This document shows positions 26,155 to 34,708 of a DNA stretch of 64,000 nucleotides, one piece after another. Made by a program: the position numbers and the translations under genes. The notes under the pieces were generated by a model. It was not told the origin of the DNA, made no database searches, and was given only the letters and a program-made list of their open reading frames with translations. How positions within the stretch are numbered: the stretch's first letter is position 1; each line of letters opens with the position of its first letter. Source of the stretch: an uncultured Cuneatibacter sp. (GTDB lineage: Bacteria; Bacillota; Clostridia; Lachnospirales; Lachnospiraceae); contig CAKQHB010000003.1 of assembly GCA_934234215.1 (NCBI GenBank), positions 74,155-138,154 on the forward strand, written 5' to 3'.

Positions 26155-26781
26155 TTATCCTTTCAAAACCGCCTTCACTTCTTCAAAAATACGATCCGCC
26201 TGCACCGACTTTTCTGCAATTAGCAGCTCTGCTTTTTCATTTAGCTGCTCCGCCAGCTTGCGATCTTTCATCATCTTGGTGTTAATAAAAATGTTCATGG
26301 AAGCACCCAGCACGGCACTGCGGCAAAACTGCACACCGACCCCTACATCGCTGATTGCCAGACGACTGCCGATCTGCGCCAGTTCTTCCAGAAGATCCAG
26401 CATCTGTCCGGCTGTCTCCATGATCTGCAGCGGAACGAGGCTGGCATCTCTCAATGCCACTTCCATCACCTGTTCTTTTGCTGCCCGCTCCGCCTCAGTC
26501 GCTTTTGGCATACCATATGCGCGGGACAATGGTTCAAACGCGCGGGAGTCCTCCTCCATCAGATACAAAAGCTCCTGCTGCAAACGATCCGCCTCCGACA
26601 GAACCTGCAGCACACGCTCTTCCACATCCGCGTATTTCTTTTTTCCCACCGTCAGATTTCCAACCATGCTGCCAAGAGCGCTGCCAACTGCGCCTCCAAG
26701 GGCTGCCGCACCGCCGCCGCCTGGAACCGGCGCTTTGGATGCCAGCTCTGCTACAAACTGTTCAATCGTCCACTCTTTCAT
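26155..26781 (-). CDS. fchA: methenyl-THF cyclohydrolase / formimino-THF cyclodeaminase family protein
   Basis: 208 residues, all-helical cyclodeaminase fold. It opens MKEWTIEQFVAELASKAPVPGGGGAAALGG, where the PVPGGGGAA motif is the folate-site signature. ATG at 26781 has GGAG 6 nt upstream. With folD directly after it, the cyclohydrolase role (FchA) is more likely than the histidine-degradation role, since no hut genes are present. Confidence 0.9.
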   Translation of the reverse strand: MKEWTIEQFVAELASKAPVPGGGGAAALGGAVGSALGSMVGNLTVGKKKYADVEERVLQVLSEADRLQQELLYLMEEDSRAFEPLSRAYGMPKATEAERAAKEQVMEVALRDASLVPLQIMETAGQMLDLLEELAQIGSRLAISDVGVGVQFCRSAVLGASMNIFINTKMMKDRKLAEQLNEKAELLIAEKSVQADRIFEEVKAVLKG

Positions 26782-26810
26782 CTCTCTCTCCAATTTCTTT
26801 CTTCTCTTCT

Positions 26811-27989
26811 TTAAGCTACTTTATACCGCTCCGTACCAAACAGACGAAGCAGCAATACGCCAGTAAAACAAAATACCATCGCAACCGGCAGAATCCACAT
26901 CGCAGTATCGTAGCCTACTGTGTCCACAATACTGCCAAAGCTAAAATTAAATATAATGTCCAGCACTGTCGCAACACCGATGATCGCACCAGATGCGGTA
27001 GCCCGGATATCCGGCGCGTAATAATTTTGTACAAGCATCGTCACAGTCGGGTACATGACGGAAGTAAATACACCCGCTGCTGTCAAAAGCCAGATGGTCT
27101 TAGACGGGTGTAAAAAGCTGATAACATAAAACAATGCTGCCCCGGCTGCAAACAAAAGCAGTCCCCGCAGCAATCCCATCTTCTGAATCAGCGGAGAAAA
27201 TACGAGTCTTCCAACGGTGATCGTGCCGAAAAATAATGCCAGACAAGTACCTCCGTCCGCTGCTGAAAATCCCAGTCCGGAAATACAGTAAGTAATAAGC
27301 CAGTTCAAAAGACCATGCTCGGCAATCATGTACATGCCCACTGCCAACAGCAAAAACCAGAATTCCCGCACGCCAAAAATCTGACACAGCGAAACAGACT
27401 GCTTCTTCTCGACGGGAGCCGGTGCAGCGCCTTTCGGCAGCTTGTAACCAATCAGCAGCGCCTGCATCACAAATCCAACAACAAGCAAAACAAGAATTGC
27501 AGTTTTCCAAACGGAAATGTCGGTAGCCATACCGCCAATCACCTTCTGCGTGAAGGTCGCGCCGATGCCCTGCACAAAGAACAGCAGGTTAATAACCATG
27601 CCCGGCGCAGATCCGAACAGCAGCGGAGTCAGCAGATTTACCAGGGTACAGAGCATCGTCGAGGTTCCCATTGAGAAAAACATCCCGAAGACAATGGCTG
27701 CATAACTGTCTGTCAGTTCATATAAGACAAGCGATGCCATCCAGATGCCTAACAATGCAATCGCAACTTTCTTTTTGGAATAACGGTCTGTCAGGCGGCC
27801 GCCCAGCAATAGAAAAAACAAGCTGCCCAGATAACTCACACCCACAATTCCGGACTGTGCAATGCCGGATAAGTGATAGCGTGCTGCAAACACCGGAATA
27901 AATACGCCGCGCAGTGCATCACTGACACCCATCGCAATCATGATCAGACCAAATGTAACAAAACCGTAAAACATGTTTCTTTTTTTCAT
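26811..27989 (-). CDS. MFS transporter
   Basis: About 12 hydrophobic helices in 392 residues. The inter-helix 2-3 MFS signature is GGRLTDRYSKKKVA (about 60-72), with a longer cytoplasmic loop in the middle (KLPKGAAPAPVEKKQS). Substrate unknown. ATG at 27989 follows AGGGG at 10 nt. It lies upstream of fchA-folD-ygiQ by 29 nt, so a folate- or amino-acid-related substrate is possible but only by position. Confidence 0.87.
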   Translation of the reverse strand: MKKRNMFYGFVTFGLIMIAMGVSDALRGVFIPVFAARYHLSGIAQSGIVGVSYLGSLFFLLLGGRLTDRYSKKKVAIALLGIWMASLVLYELTDSYAAIVFGMFFSMGTSTMLCTLVNLLTPLLFGSAPGMVINLLFFVQGIGATFTQKVIGGMATDISVWKTAILVLLVVGFVMQALLIGYKLPKGAAPAPVEKKQSVSLCQIFGVREFWFLLLAVGMYMIAEHGLLNWLITYCISGLGFSAADGGTCLALFFGTITVGRLVFSPLIQKMGLLRGLLLFAAGAALFYVISFLHPSKTIWLLTAAGVFTSVMYPTVTMLVQNYYAPDIRATASGAIIGVATVLDIIFNFSFGSIVDTVGYDTAMWILPVAMVFCFTGVLLLRLFGTERYKVA

Positions 27990-28007
27990 CTCAAAATGCC
28001 CCTTCAT

Positions 28008-28036
28008 TTGACAATGCAAATCTTATTCATTATAAT
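28008..28036 (+). promoter_or_regulatory. promoter of the HAD phosphatase gene
   Basis: Perfect TTGACA (28008-28013), 17 bp, perfect TATAAT (28031-28036). A 7-bp inverted repeat ATTCATT (28025-28031)/AATGAAT (28041-28047) overlaps the -10 box. Confidence 0.85.
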
Positions 28037-28083
28037 CTTGAATGAATCAGTTGTAAATACTGTTCAGGAGGTTTTGAATACTT

Positions 28084-28875
28084 ATGAAAATCATGTTTTT
28101 TGATATTGATGGGACATTGTCCCCGGAGCGTATCGGTGCAGAGATTCCGGAGAGCACGATTCGTTCCATCCATCAGGCTCAGAAGAATGGTCATCTGATG
28201 TTTATTAACACCGGACGCTGCATGCAAAATATTGAGCCACAGCACCGCGCCATCGGTTTTGACGGCATCGTGGCAGGCTGCGGAACGAATCTCTATCTCG
28301 GGGACAAGGAGCTGTTCCACATTAAAAGAAATCCGGAGATCTGCCGCAGAGTACTGCTCTCCGCCCGCGCTCACAAGATCGACATCGTTTTTGAGTCGAA
28401 GGAGCGCATCTCTTATGACCATTCCCGCACTCTTTCCGAACATGCAAACAACCTGATCTTCCGCATGCGGGAACGGGGGTACGATTTGGATGAGGATGTG
28501 GATCTGCCGGGATTCGTCTTTGATAAGTTTATCATCTGGGATGAACCGGGCTGTGAGCGGGATGCTTTCTTCGATGAGATCCGGGAATGGTATCAAATCA
28601 TCGACCGCGGCAATCGCTTTTATGAATTTGTACCCCACGGCTACAGCAAAGCAACTGGTATTCAGGCGATTCTCGATCACTATCACCTGCAGCTTTCCGC
28701 TGCCCACGCTGTAGGCGACAGCACAAATGATCTGCCCATGCTGGACTACGTTCCTCACAGCATTGCAATGGGCAATTCCAGTCCTGCATCGCTGTTTGAT
28801 CGGGTAGAATATGTCACCGCAGACGTCGATCATGATGGAATCGAGCAGGCGCTGCGTCATTACGGTTTTATCTAA
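28084..28875 (+). CDS. Cof-type HAD hydrolase
   Basis: HAD-superfamily phosphatase of subclass IIB with 263 residues. Motif I is FFDIDGTLS (Asp7/Asp9), motif II is INTGR, and motif IV is VGDSTNDLPML near residue 218, with Lys between them. The cap domain holds about residues 85-185. Such enzymes usually act on sugar phosphates or FMN; the substrate is not deducible. CAGGAGG lies 12 nt before ATG. Monocistronic, ending at a bidirectional terminator. Confidence 0.92.
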   Translation: MKIMFFDIDGTLSPERIGAEIPESTIRSIHQAQKNGHLMFINTGRCMQNIEPQHRAIGFDGIVAGCGTNLYLGDKELFHIKRNPEICRRVLLSARAHKIDIVFESKERISYDHSRTLSEHANNLIFRMRERGYDLDEDVDLPGFVFDKFIIWDEPGCERDAFFDEIREWYQIIDRGNRFYEFVPHGYSKATGIQAILDHYHLQLSAAHAVGDSTNDLPMLDYVPHSIAMGNSSPASLFDRVEYVTADVDHDGIEQALRHYGFI

Positions 28876-28900
28876 ACGTACATTTTTTAGAAAGCAAAAA

Positions 28901-28962
28901 GATTCCCGCAGTTTCGGTTGCCTCGAGGTTACTCCAAGAGACGGAAACTGCGGGAGCTTTTT
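28901..28962. terminator. bidirectional terminator between HAD and MarR genes
   Basis: CCCGCAGTTTC (28905-28915) pairs with GAAACTGCGGG (28944-28954). T runs follow on both strands (CTTTTTAT on +, ATCTTTTTG on -). Confidence 0.85.
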
Positions 28963-28972
28963 ATATCTATTT

Positions 28973-29446
28973 TTATTTCTTTTTTTCAGCGCTGTCTCTG
29001 CACAGATCATTCATGCGATCTGTAAGCAGATTCAACACCCGGTAAAAGGTATTCAGATCTTCCTCCGGGATGCCGTCATTTATCTCCGCCTGAATGCGGC
29101 GGCTCTCTCGTTCAATCACATCCGCAATCTGATAACCTTTCTCTGTTAAAAGCAGGTTTTGGTTATACTGTCTGCGTTTGCCGGGTTCCGGCTGATCCGT
29201 GACCTGCACGATTCCTTCACGACACAGCCAGTCTAGTTCTCTGGAAATCAGAGAGCGGTCTGTCTGACTCTGTCTTGCAAGCTCTGCGCAGGTGTATCCC
29301 TTCGGATTTTGCGCCAGCAGATACACCCAGATAATATGTACTGCTTTCAAACCATAATGCTCGATCTCTGCAAGCTTAATCTTCTGAACGCCTTTATTTA
29401 ACGCGGAAATCCGGCTTGTAAACAGAACAAAGCGATTTTCTTCCAT
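28973..29446 (-). CDS. MarR-family regulator
   Basis: 157 residues with a winged helix-turn-helix (about 45-115, CAELARQSQTDRSLISRELDWLCREGIV) flanked by helices for dimerisation. The ligand is unknown. It lies 20 nt after the polysaccharide deacetylase gene and is probably the last gene of the M14-deacetylase-MarR unit. Confidence 0.88.
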   Translation of the reverse strand: MEENRFVLFTSRISALNKGVQKIKLAEIEHYGLKAVHIIWVYLLAQNPKGYTCAELARQSQTDRSLISRELDWLCREGIVQVTDQPEPGKRRQYNQNLLLTEKGYQIADVIERESRRIQAEINDGIPEEDLNTFYRVLNLLTDRMNDLCRDSAEKKK

Positions 29447-29466
29447 TCAGGGTACCGCCCTTTCTG

Positions 29467-31038
29467 TTATTCTGTCCACGGGCATCTCTTCGGATCAATC
29501 ATTGCCGATACATCCGGAATCAGATCTCCGATCAGGTTCTTATCCGGTGTCAGGACTGCCTGCCAGAAGCGGCGTCCATCCAGATCACGACGACCCATAC
29601 GGAAGTAATCATCCGTTCTCTGTACCCAGTATACGCTGGAGTCTACATTGCAGAAGTAATCAAATCCAACAGACTTCAGATACAGATAACGCTCATTATC
29701 TGCCTCATAGCCTCTCCAGCTGCCAATGTCCGCACCCTTCGGGAAAATGATGATATCCGTATCGCCGATCAGCGGCTCTACTTCCTTCTCCCAGATGTCC
29801 GTATCCCAGGTGAATGCTTCCATGGAGACCGTACCCATGTCACGATGTCCCCAGCTGTGGCTGGCGAATGTCCATCCCATCTCTTTCAAGCGAGTCGCGA
29901 TTGCGGAAGCAGTCTGCTTATCCTGCTCGATGTTCAGGTTCGGTGTGGTGTGGTTGTTTGCTTTCTCTGCGTTATTTTTCTCATTGGAGATGTAATAATC
30001 ACAGTTATCGTTGTACCAGAAATCACTGGTACGGTAACCGAAGATTCCGTCATAACCGGTCAGTGCGATCGTACCTCTTGCACCCTTGTAGCAGAAATCC
30101 GGATGTGCTTCTAAAAAGTCTTCCAGAATCGGTACCAGATCGTAGCTGCCCCGCAGTACGGTGCCATCTGCCAGATCCATCTCGTTGATGACCTTGCCGG
30201 TTGCCTCGTCGATCACAAAGCGGCTTGCAAATCCGTGTCCGGTCATGTACTCATAGTAGGAAACATCATCCTGAGACATCACGAACGGCTTCTTGCCTTC
30301 CGGCAGTACGATGTTCTGGTAAGTCATCTTCTCTGTACCATCTGCCTGCGGCTCCATCTTTGCAATGTCGTACAGGCTGACGAGAACGTAACCCTCATCG
30401 TACATATCCTGAATGATGTCTACGAACTCATCCACGGTCGTCATTACATCGTTATAGTCGTCCTTCTTCGGACTGGAAAATGCAGTGTCTGCATCTACCA
30501 CAAGCGTATGGAAGAAGATGTGGGTGATCTGAGTGTTATCACTCCAGACAACGCACTTGCTCTGCTGCTCCTTATAGGAAGCAACGGCATCCTGATATGT
30601 CTGATTGGAGCTGTAATCCGCAGCGCTCTCCAACATAGAAATAGCCGTGTCATAATCATACATCGCTGCCTGACGGTTTGCCTCATCCAACGTGCTATCG
30701 CCGGTGGACTTTAAAGTGCGCTCAAAGGGCGGTGCCACTTCGTAATTATCCGGTGTGTTCGGGTCCACATTCTGTACCGGTGCATCCGATGCCGTTGCCG
30801 GAGCGTTTGCATCCGCTGTCTTTGTCTCTTCGGCATCGCTTTCGTTTTCGGTGCCGTCTGCTGCAGACTCGGTCGCTGCCGGTGATGCGTCTGCAGGCTT
30901 TGCCTTACGGTTGTGGTTGACTAATACTAATACGACTGAGCATACTGCGATCACGCATAAAATGATCGCTTCAATCAGAATGAGGCGTGTCATCCTGTGG
31001 TCGCCCCGTCTTCTGTTTCGATACCCCTGTTTCTTCAT
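29467..31038 (-). CDS. membrane-anchored polysaccharide deacetylase-like protein
   Basis: 523 residues. The ATG at 31038 has GGAGG upstream. A basic N-terminus (RNRRRGDHR) is followed by one transmembrane helix (about 20-42) and an Ala/Glu/Asp/Thr-rich linker to about residue 105, then a carbohydrate-esterase-4-like domain outside the cell. Motif 1 appears as SQDDVSYY (Asp-Asp in place of TFDDG) and motif 2 as ASHSWGHRD (His, His), so the metal site seems complete. The substrate is probably peptidoglycan or another wall glycan. It follows the M14 peptidase by 19 nt. Confidence 0.85.
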   Translation of the reverse strand: MKKQGYRNRRRGDHRMTRLILIEAIILCVIAVCSVVLVLVNHNRKAKPADASPAATESAADGTENESDAEETKTADANAPATASDAPVQNVDPNTPDNYEVAPPFERTLKSTGDSTLDEANRQAAMYDYDTAISMLESAADYSSNQTYQDAVASYKEQQSKCVVWSDNTQITHIFFHTLVVDADTAFSSPKKDDYNDVMTTVDEFVDIIQDMYDEGYVLVSLYDIAKMEPQADGTEKMTYQNIVLPEGKKPFVMSQDDVSYYEYMTGHGFASRFVIDEATGKVINEMDLADGTVLRGSYDLVPILEDFLEAHPDFCYKGARGTIALTGYDGIFGYRTSDFWYNDNCDYYISNEKNNAEKANNHTTPNLNIEQDKQTASAIATRLKEMGWTFASHSWGHRDMGTVSMEAFTWDTDIWEKEVEPLIGDTDIIIFPKGADIGSWRGYEADNERYLYLKSVGFDYFCNVDSSVYWVQRTDDYFRMGRRDLDGRRFWQAVLTPDKNLIGDLIPDVSAMIDPKRCPWTE

Positions 31039-31057
31039 TCTTTCCTCCAAAAATCAA

Positions 31058-32746
31058 TTACTGCAGTTCTACGGTCATGCTGATCCGGCCAATTCTGCCG
31101 CCGCTGCAGGTCAGCGTCAGCGTATCGCCTGCCTTTGCACGCACGATCCAGCTTACTTTCTTGCAAAAAGGATCTGTCTCGATGGATCTTGACGGGATTC
31201 CCCAGTCCAGTGTCTGGATGCCGGAATATCCTTCCAGATGTCCGATCTCCTGCGCTGCTTTTCCGGTAACAACTTCTCCACCGGAAATTTCTACCGTCAG
31301 TCCCTTTAATGCCTTGTTTTTCAGACCTTCCCTAAAAACATAGGTCGGCATAAAACCGGTATTTCCAACGACAGCGGTTACTTCATACAGTCCCTCTGCC
31401 AGTGCCTTTGTCTGAACACGGTCAAACTGTACCCAGGGCAGTGCCTTTACCTCACGCAGCATAAAGCGTACATGCTTTTCTACTTCCTGCTGCAACAGTT
31501 TCTTCGGCGGGTTCTGCTCAACAAACTTCGCATAAACACCACCAATCTCAACCTTACCAAGCTGAGGATGGTCATACTCCGTCCAGGGCTTGAATCCCTC
31601 TTCCGGCTCCAAATTGGCATCTAACCACTGCAGAACTTTATACTCGTCCTCCAGACGCTCTTCCTCTGAAATATCTTCCTTCGGCGGAACAGACAGCTTG
31701 ATGCCGGCACGAGCTCTTAAATCCCAGCACTCGATGGTGAATGCCGGAATACCAATCATGAAATGACAGAAATCATCAAAGCCGCCGAATGTTGCCGGAT
31801 TGGATGCCGGTGAGAATTCATCGTAAACAGCTAACAGCGGATAACCATTCTCCTCAGAAGCCATCTTACCGATCGTTTTATAGATCGCGATGTCTGCCGG
31901 ATCTGCGTCCTTGCTGCTCTTATATCCGGGTGTATATAATACCATACCGCCGGAAGTATGCATATCTACAACTGCGCATACATTCTGATGTGCAAACAGG
32001 AAGTCAGCGTTGGCGCGGGTCTCCGGATTTGCAAGGGGATAACGACCTGCACCGCGCTGCTCCCACTCCGGCTTCCAGTTCACCGGATAGTTGCGGTTGT
32101 AGTCATTGCCAAAGGCAGCCGGAGCCTCCTTGATACTCATGCCATCATAGTCCAAAATCTCGCCTTCCGGATAAACATTGTAAAACTCGCCGTCTATCTC
32201 GTCCGGCAGACGTCTCGTCATCAGGCGAGGATCCCTGTCTGAAATCTTCCATGCGCCGTAAGGACTCTTCACACGCATAAAGCGGATTGCACCGTCGCCA
32301 TCCAGATCCTTCGGGGTCAGACCCGGCAGCGGTCTGTCATAGGGATACAGTCTGTTGACAGAACGAACGGTATTCGGTGTCGTCAGATAGTACTCTGAGC
32401 CATCAGGGGACACACGGGGCAGCAGATAGAACGTATACCGCTCCAGAAGTCTCGCCATCTCCGGCTCCTTCAGATTTGTGAAGATCGTGTCCATCAGGCA
32501 CATAACCGTCATACTACCGGTTACTTCACCTGCATGGATATTGCCCTCTACATAGTATGCGGGCTTATCTGAAAAATCGCCGGTGCGGGTATCGGTAATC
32601 TCCAACAGCAGAATGTCTCTGCCCTCGTCGGTCCGTCCCACAATATCCAGCTTTGTGTATTCCGGGTAGTCCTTGGCATATCCGGTCATCAGATCCTTGA
32701 TTTCCTGATACAAATAGTAATGATCATAAACCTGCGTATGTTTCAT
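31058..32746 (-). CDS. M14-family zinc carboxypeptidase
   Basis: 562 residues. Zinc ligands are His71 and Glu74 (NIHAGEV) and the later His in VVDMHTSGG; the catalytic Glu is in FTIECWDLR at about 345. There is no signal peptide, so it would act inside the cell or leave by another route. A C-terminal beta domain (about 440-562) is of unknown role. GGAGATACGAG precedes the ATG. The peptide substrate is unknown; its pairing with a wall deacetylase hints at muropeptides. Confidence 0.88.
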   Translation of the reverse strand: MKHTQVYDHYYLYQEIKDLMTGYAKDYPEYTKLDIVGRTDEGRDILLLEITDTRTGDFSDKPAYYVEGNIHAGEVTGSMTVMCLMDTIFTNLKEPEMARLLERYTFYLLPRVSPDGSEYYLTTPNTVRSVNRLYPYDRPLPGLTPKDLDGDGAIRFMRVKSPYGAWKISDRDPRLMTRRLPDEIDGEFYNVYPEGEILDYDGMSIKEAPAAFGNDYNRNYPVNWKPEWEQRGAGRYPLANPETRANADFLFAHQNVCAVVDMHTSGGMVLYTPGYKSSKDADPADIAIYKTIGKMASEENGYPLLAVYDEFSPASNPATFGGFDDFCHFMIGIPAFTIECWDLRARAGIKLSVPPKEDISEEERLEDEYKVLQWLDANLEPEEGFKPWTEYDHPQLGKVEIGGVYAKFVEQNPPKKLLQQEVEKHVRFMLREVKALPWVQFDRVQTKALAEGLYEVTAVVGNTGFMPTYVFREGLKNKALKGLTVEISGGEVVTGKAAQEIGHLEGYSGIQTLDWGIPSRSIETDPFCKKVSWIVRAKAGDTLTLTCSGGRIGRISMTVELQ

Positions 32747-32813
32747 CTCGTATCTCCATCCTTTTTCTGAAAATCAGGGGCAAGAAATTTCCCCTGTCCG
32801 TTTTCCTCCCTGT

Positions 32814-32842
32814 ATCATACCATCTTACTTCCAAAAAAACAA
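32814..32842 (-). promoter_or_regulatory. candidate promoter of the M14-deacetylase-MarR unit
   Basis: Minus strand TTGTTT (32837-32842), 17 bp, TATGAT (32814-32819) with an extended TGG before the -10. The leader has a short CAGGGG/CCCCTG hairpin (32775-32796). Confidence 0.6.
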
Positions 32843-32864
32843 CCGGAAGAAAATCACTTCTGTC

Positions 32865-34556
32865 TCACAGCCTGCCTCCATCCCCACGAAAGGATAAAAA
32901 TGTCTGATACAGATCGAGGCTGCCGTAGCCGGACTGTGTGTTGGGATAGCGTACCTGCGGCTCCCGTCCGGCTCCCTTGATCAGAAAATTTCGAATCGTT
33001 GTACCGGTCATAAACGGATACTGTCCCTGCACGATGCCCCATTCCAGAAGAAGTGCGGCACAGCCTGCGGAAACAGCGGCACTGATACTGGTTCCGCTTC
33101 CCACGGTATAACCGCCCGGTGTGCAGCCGAGGATTTCCACGCCCGGCGCGGTAACGTCCGGTTTCGGAACGCCCAGAGCAGTATTCCCTCTGCTGTTTTC
33201 CTCATACAATTGCCCATCTGTCAGACGAGTCGCAGCAGCGGTGATCCCATTCGCTGCATTTCCCGGCTCTGTGATCGTCCCCTCCGGTGTCGGACGAAAA
33301 AAATACGTTTCGCGGTCCAACAGCCCGGAAGCAGGCAAATACAGATCAAATCGTCCTTCCCCATTCGCACCTCCGGAAAAAATACGAAAGGTCCAGATTC
33401 CGGGGTCCGGGTCATGAAACCGCAGCTGGATCAGCGGAAACCCACTATTTTCTTCCGTCAACACATAGTCCACATAAATCTTCGCCGTCTCAAACACAAA
33501 GGAGACCGGAATCTGTGCATTCCGGCCGACGGCATATACCGGCTGCCATTCTCCGGAGGGGGAGCGGATGCTGAGGGAATAATTGTTTGGAACAGAGCCC
33601 CAAAGTTCCATCGTAAAGCCATTCACCTGTGTTCCGACCCGCAGCTCCACATCCTCTGTACTGCCGGAGGAAAGCATTCCCTGATAGTGATGTCCGATGT
33701 TTCCCTCATTTCCCGCAGCGACTGACACCGCATAACCGGAAAAAGTCGCCTGTTGATCCAGATAGGAGGACAATGCTCCCGTCCCTGTGTGACTGCCCAG
33801 CCCGCATCCAAGCCCTACAAGCACGGAGGATGCCCGCTGCAGCCTGAGTGCGGACATGCCTACAAATCGCAGTCCGATCATAATATCTGCTTCACTGTAA
33901 CAGGATACCTCTTCCGACACGCCATAATATTCCTTCAGATAACGCTTCGCCTGTTTGAGTTTCACAACAACGAACTCCGCTCCCGGTGCTATTCCCGCAA
34001 AATTTTGCTCCGGAGCGGCGCTGCCTCCCGCCATTCCGGCAAGAAATGTTCCATGTCCGGTCTCATCAGCCCCCGGGAGCGGTGCATTTGATCCTGAAAA
34101 CAGCAGCTCGTTGATTTCCTCCATCCCATACAGACTGCCAAACTCAAAGGTCTCCGGCGCTTCGCCGCTTTCCTCTGTCATATCCCAGAGAAACCGCACC
34201 CGTGTCCTTCCGGAGGCATCGCGAAATGCCGGATGCCTCAGATCAATCCCCGTATCCACGATGCCAAGCAATGTTCCATTTCCTGTCAGAGATAACGCCG
34301 GAATTGCCTGCAGCCTCGTCACACCTACTGCATCAGACACCCGCTCGTCCATCGTGGTATACAGTTTCGGAATTGCTCCATAACTGTATTTTGGAATACT
34401 GGGATATCCGCCCTCCGCCAACGGCACATACACGATCGCCAGCAGCTCCTGCAGCAACAGAAACTCTCCGTTTGGAAATTCTGCGGATAATGCCTCCAGA
34501 TTGCGGTTATAAGTACGGATATATTCGGCGTAAGTCTCATCTACCGGTCCTCTCAT
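32865..34556 (-). CDS. subtilisin-like serine peptidase (CspB-like S8 family)
   Basis: 563 residues with an intact triad: Asp101 in IVDTGID, His168 in ETGHGTFLAG, Ser490 in GSGTSISAA. An N-terminal pro-like segment (1-90) lacks a signal peptide. A long insert between His and Ser (about 300-440) is the jelly-roll-like insertion typical of Clostridium CspA/B/C peptidases. In clostridia such proteins process spore germination enzymes or act as surface peptidases; which applies here is not visible. Own unit, GGGAG before the ATG. Confidence 0.88.
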   Translation of the reverse strand: MRGPVDETYAEYIRTYNRNLEALSAEFPNGEFLLLQELLAIVYVPLAEGGYPSIPKYSYGAIPKLYTTMDERVSDAVGVTRLQAIPALSLTGNGTLLGIVDTGIDLRHPAFRDASGRTRVRFLWDMTEESGEAPETFEFGSLYGMEEINELLFSGSNAPLPGADETGHGTFLAGMAGGSAAPEQNFAGIAPGAEFVVVKLKQAKRYLKEYYGVSEEVSCYSEADIMIGLRFVGMSALRLQRASSVLVGLGCGLGSHTGTGALSSYLDQQATFSGYAVSVAAGNEGNIGHHYQGMLSSGSTEDVELRVGTQVNGFTMELWGSVPNNYSLSIRSPSGEWQPVYAVGRNAQIPVSFVFETAKIYVDYVLTEENSGFPLIQLRFHDPDPGIWTFRIFSGGANGEGRFDLYLPASGLLDRETYFFRPTPEGTITEPGNAANGITAAATRLTDGQLYEENSRGNTALGVPKPDVTAPGVEILGCTPGGYTVGSGTSISAAVSAGCAALLLEWGIVQGQYPFMTGTTIRNFLIKGAGREPQVRYPNTQSGYGSLDLYQTFLSFRGDGGRL

Positions 34557-34655
34557 CGCGTATTGCTCCCTGATTGCTTTGCTCCTTGTTTCACACTATG
34601 CGATTCTTTCCTGCTCCGTGTCAGCATGCATCCCAACACAAAATAGAATCCTGTA

Positions 34656-34692
34656 AAGCCAAAACAGAGGACTGATTTTTCAGCCCTCCGTT
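34656..34692 (-). terminator. terminator of the glycan-utilisation operon
   Basis: Minus-strand hairpin AACGGAGGGCTGA (34680-34692) with TCAGTCCTCTGTT (34663-34675), allowing G-U pairs, then TTGGCTTT. It lies about 17 nt after the GH112 stop. Confidence 0.75.
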
Positions 34693-34708
34693 CTGCTTTT
34701 GTTTTTTC

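Noticed and set aside
32775..32796. CAGGGG/CCCCTG hairpin considered as the terminator of the subtilase gene
   Set aside because: It lies downstream of the candidate M14 promoter and has only a short T tract, so it is more likely part of the M14 leader.
34630..34650. AAATAGAATCCTG shared with the hairpin block near 20.55 kb
   Set aside because: Only 13 bp match and the rest of the block is absent, so it may be chance.
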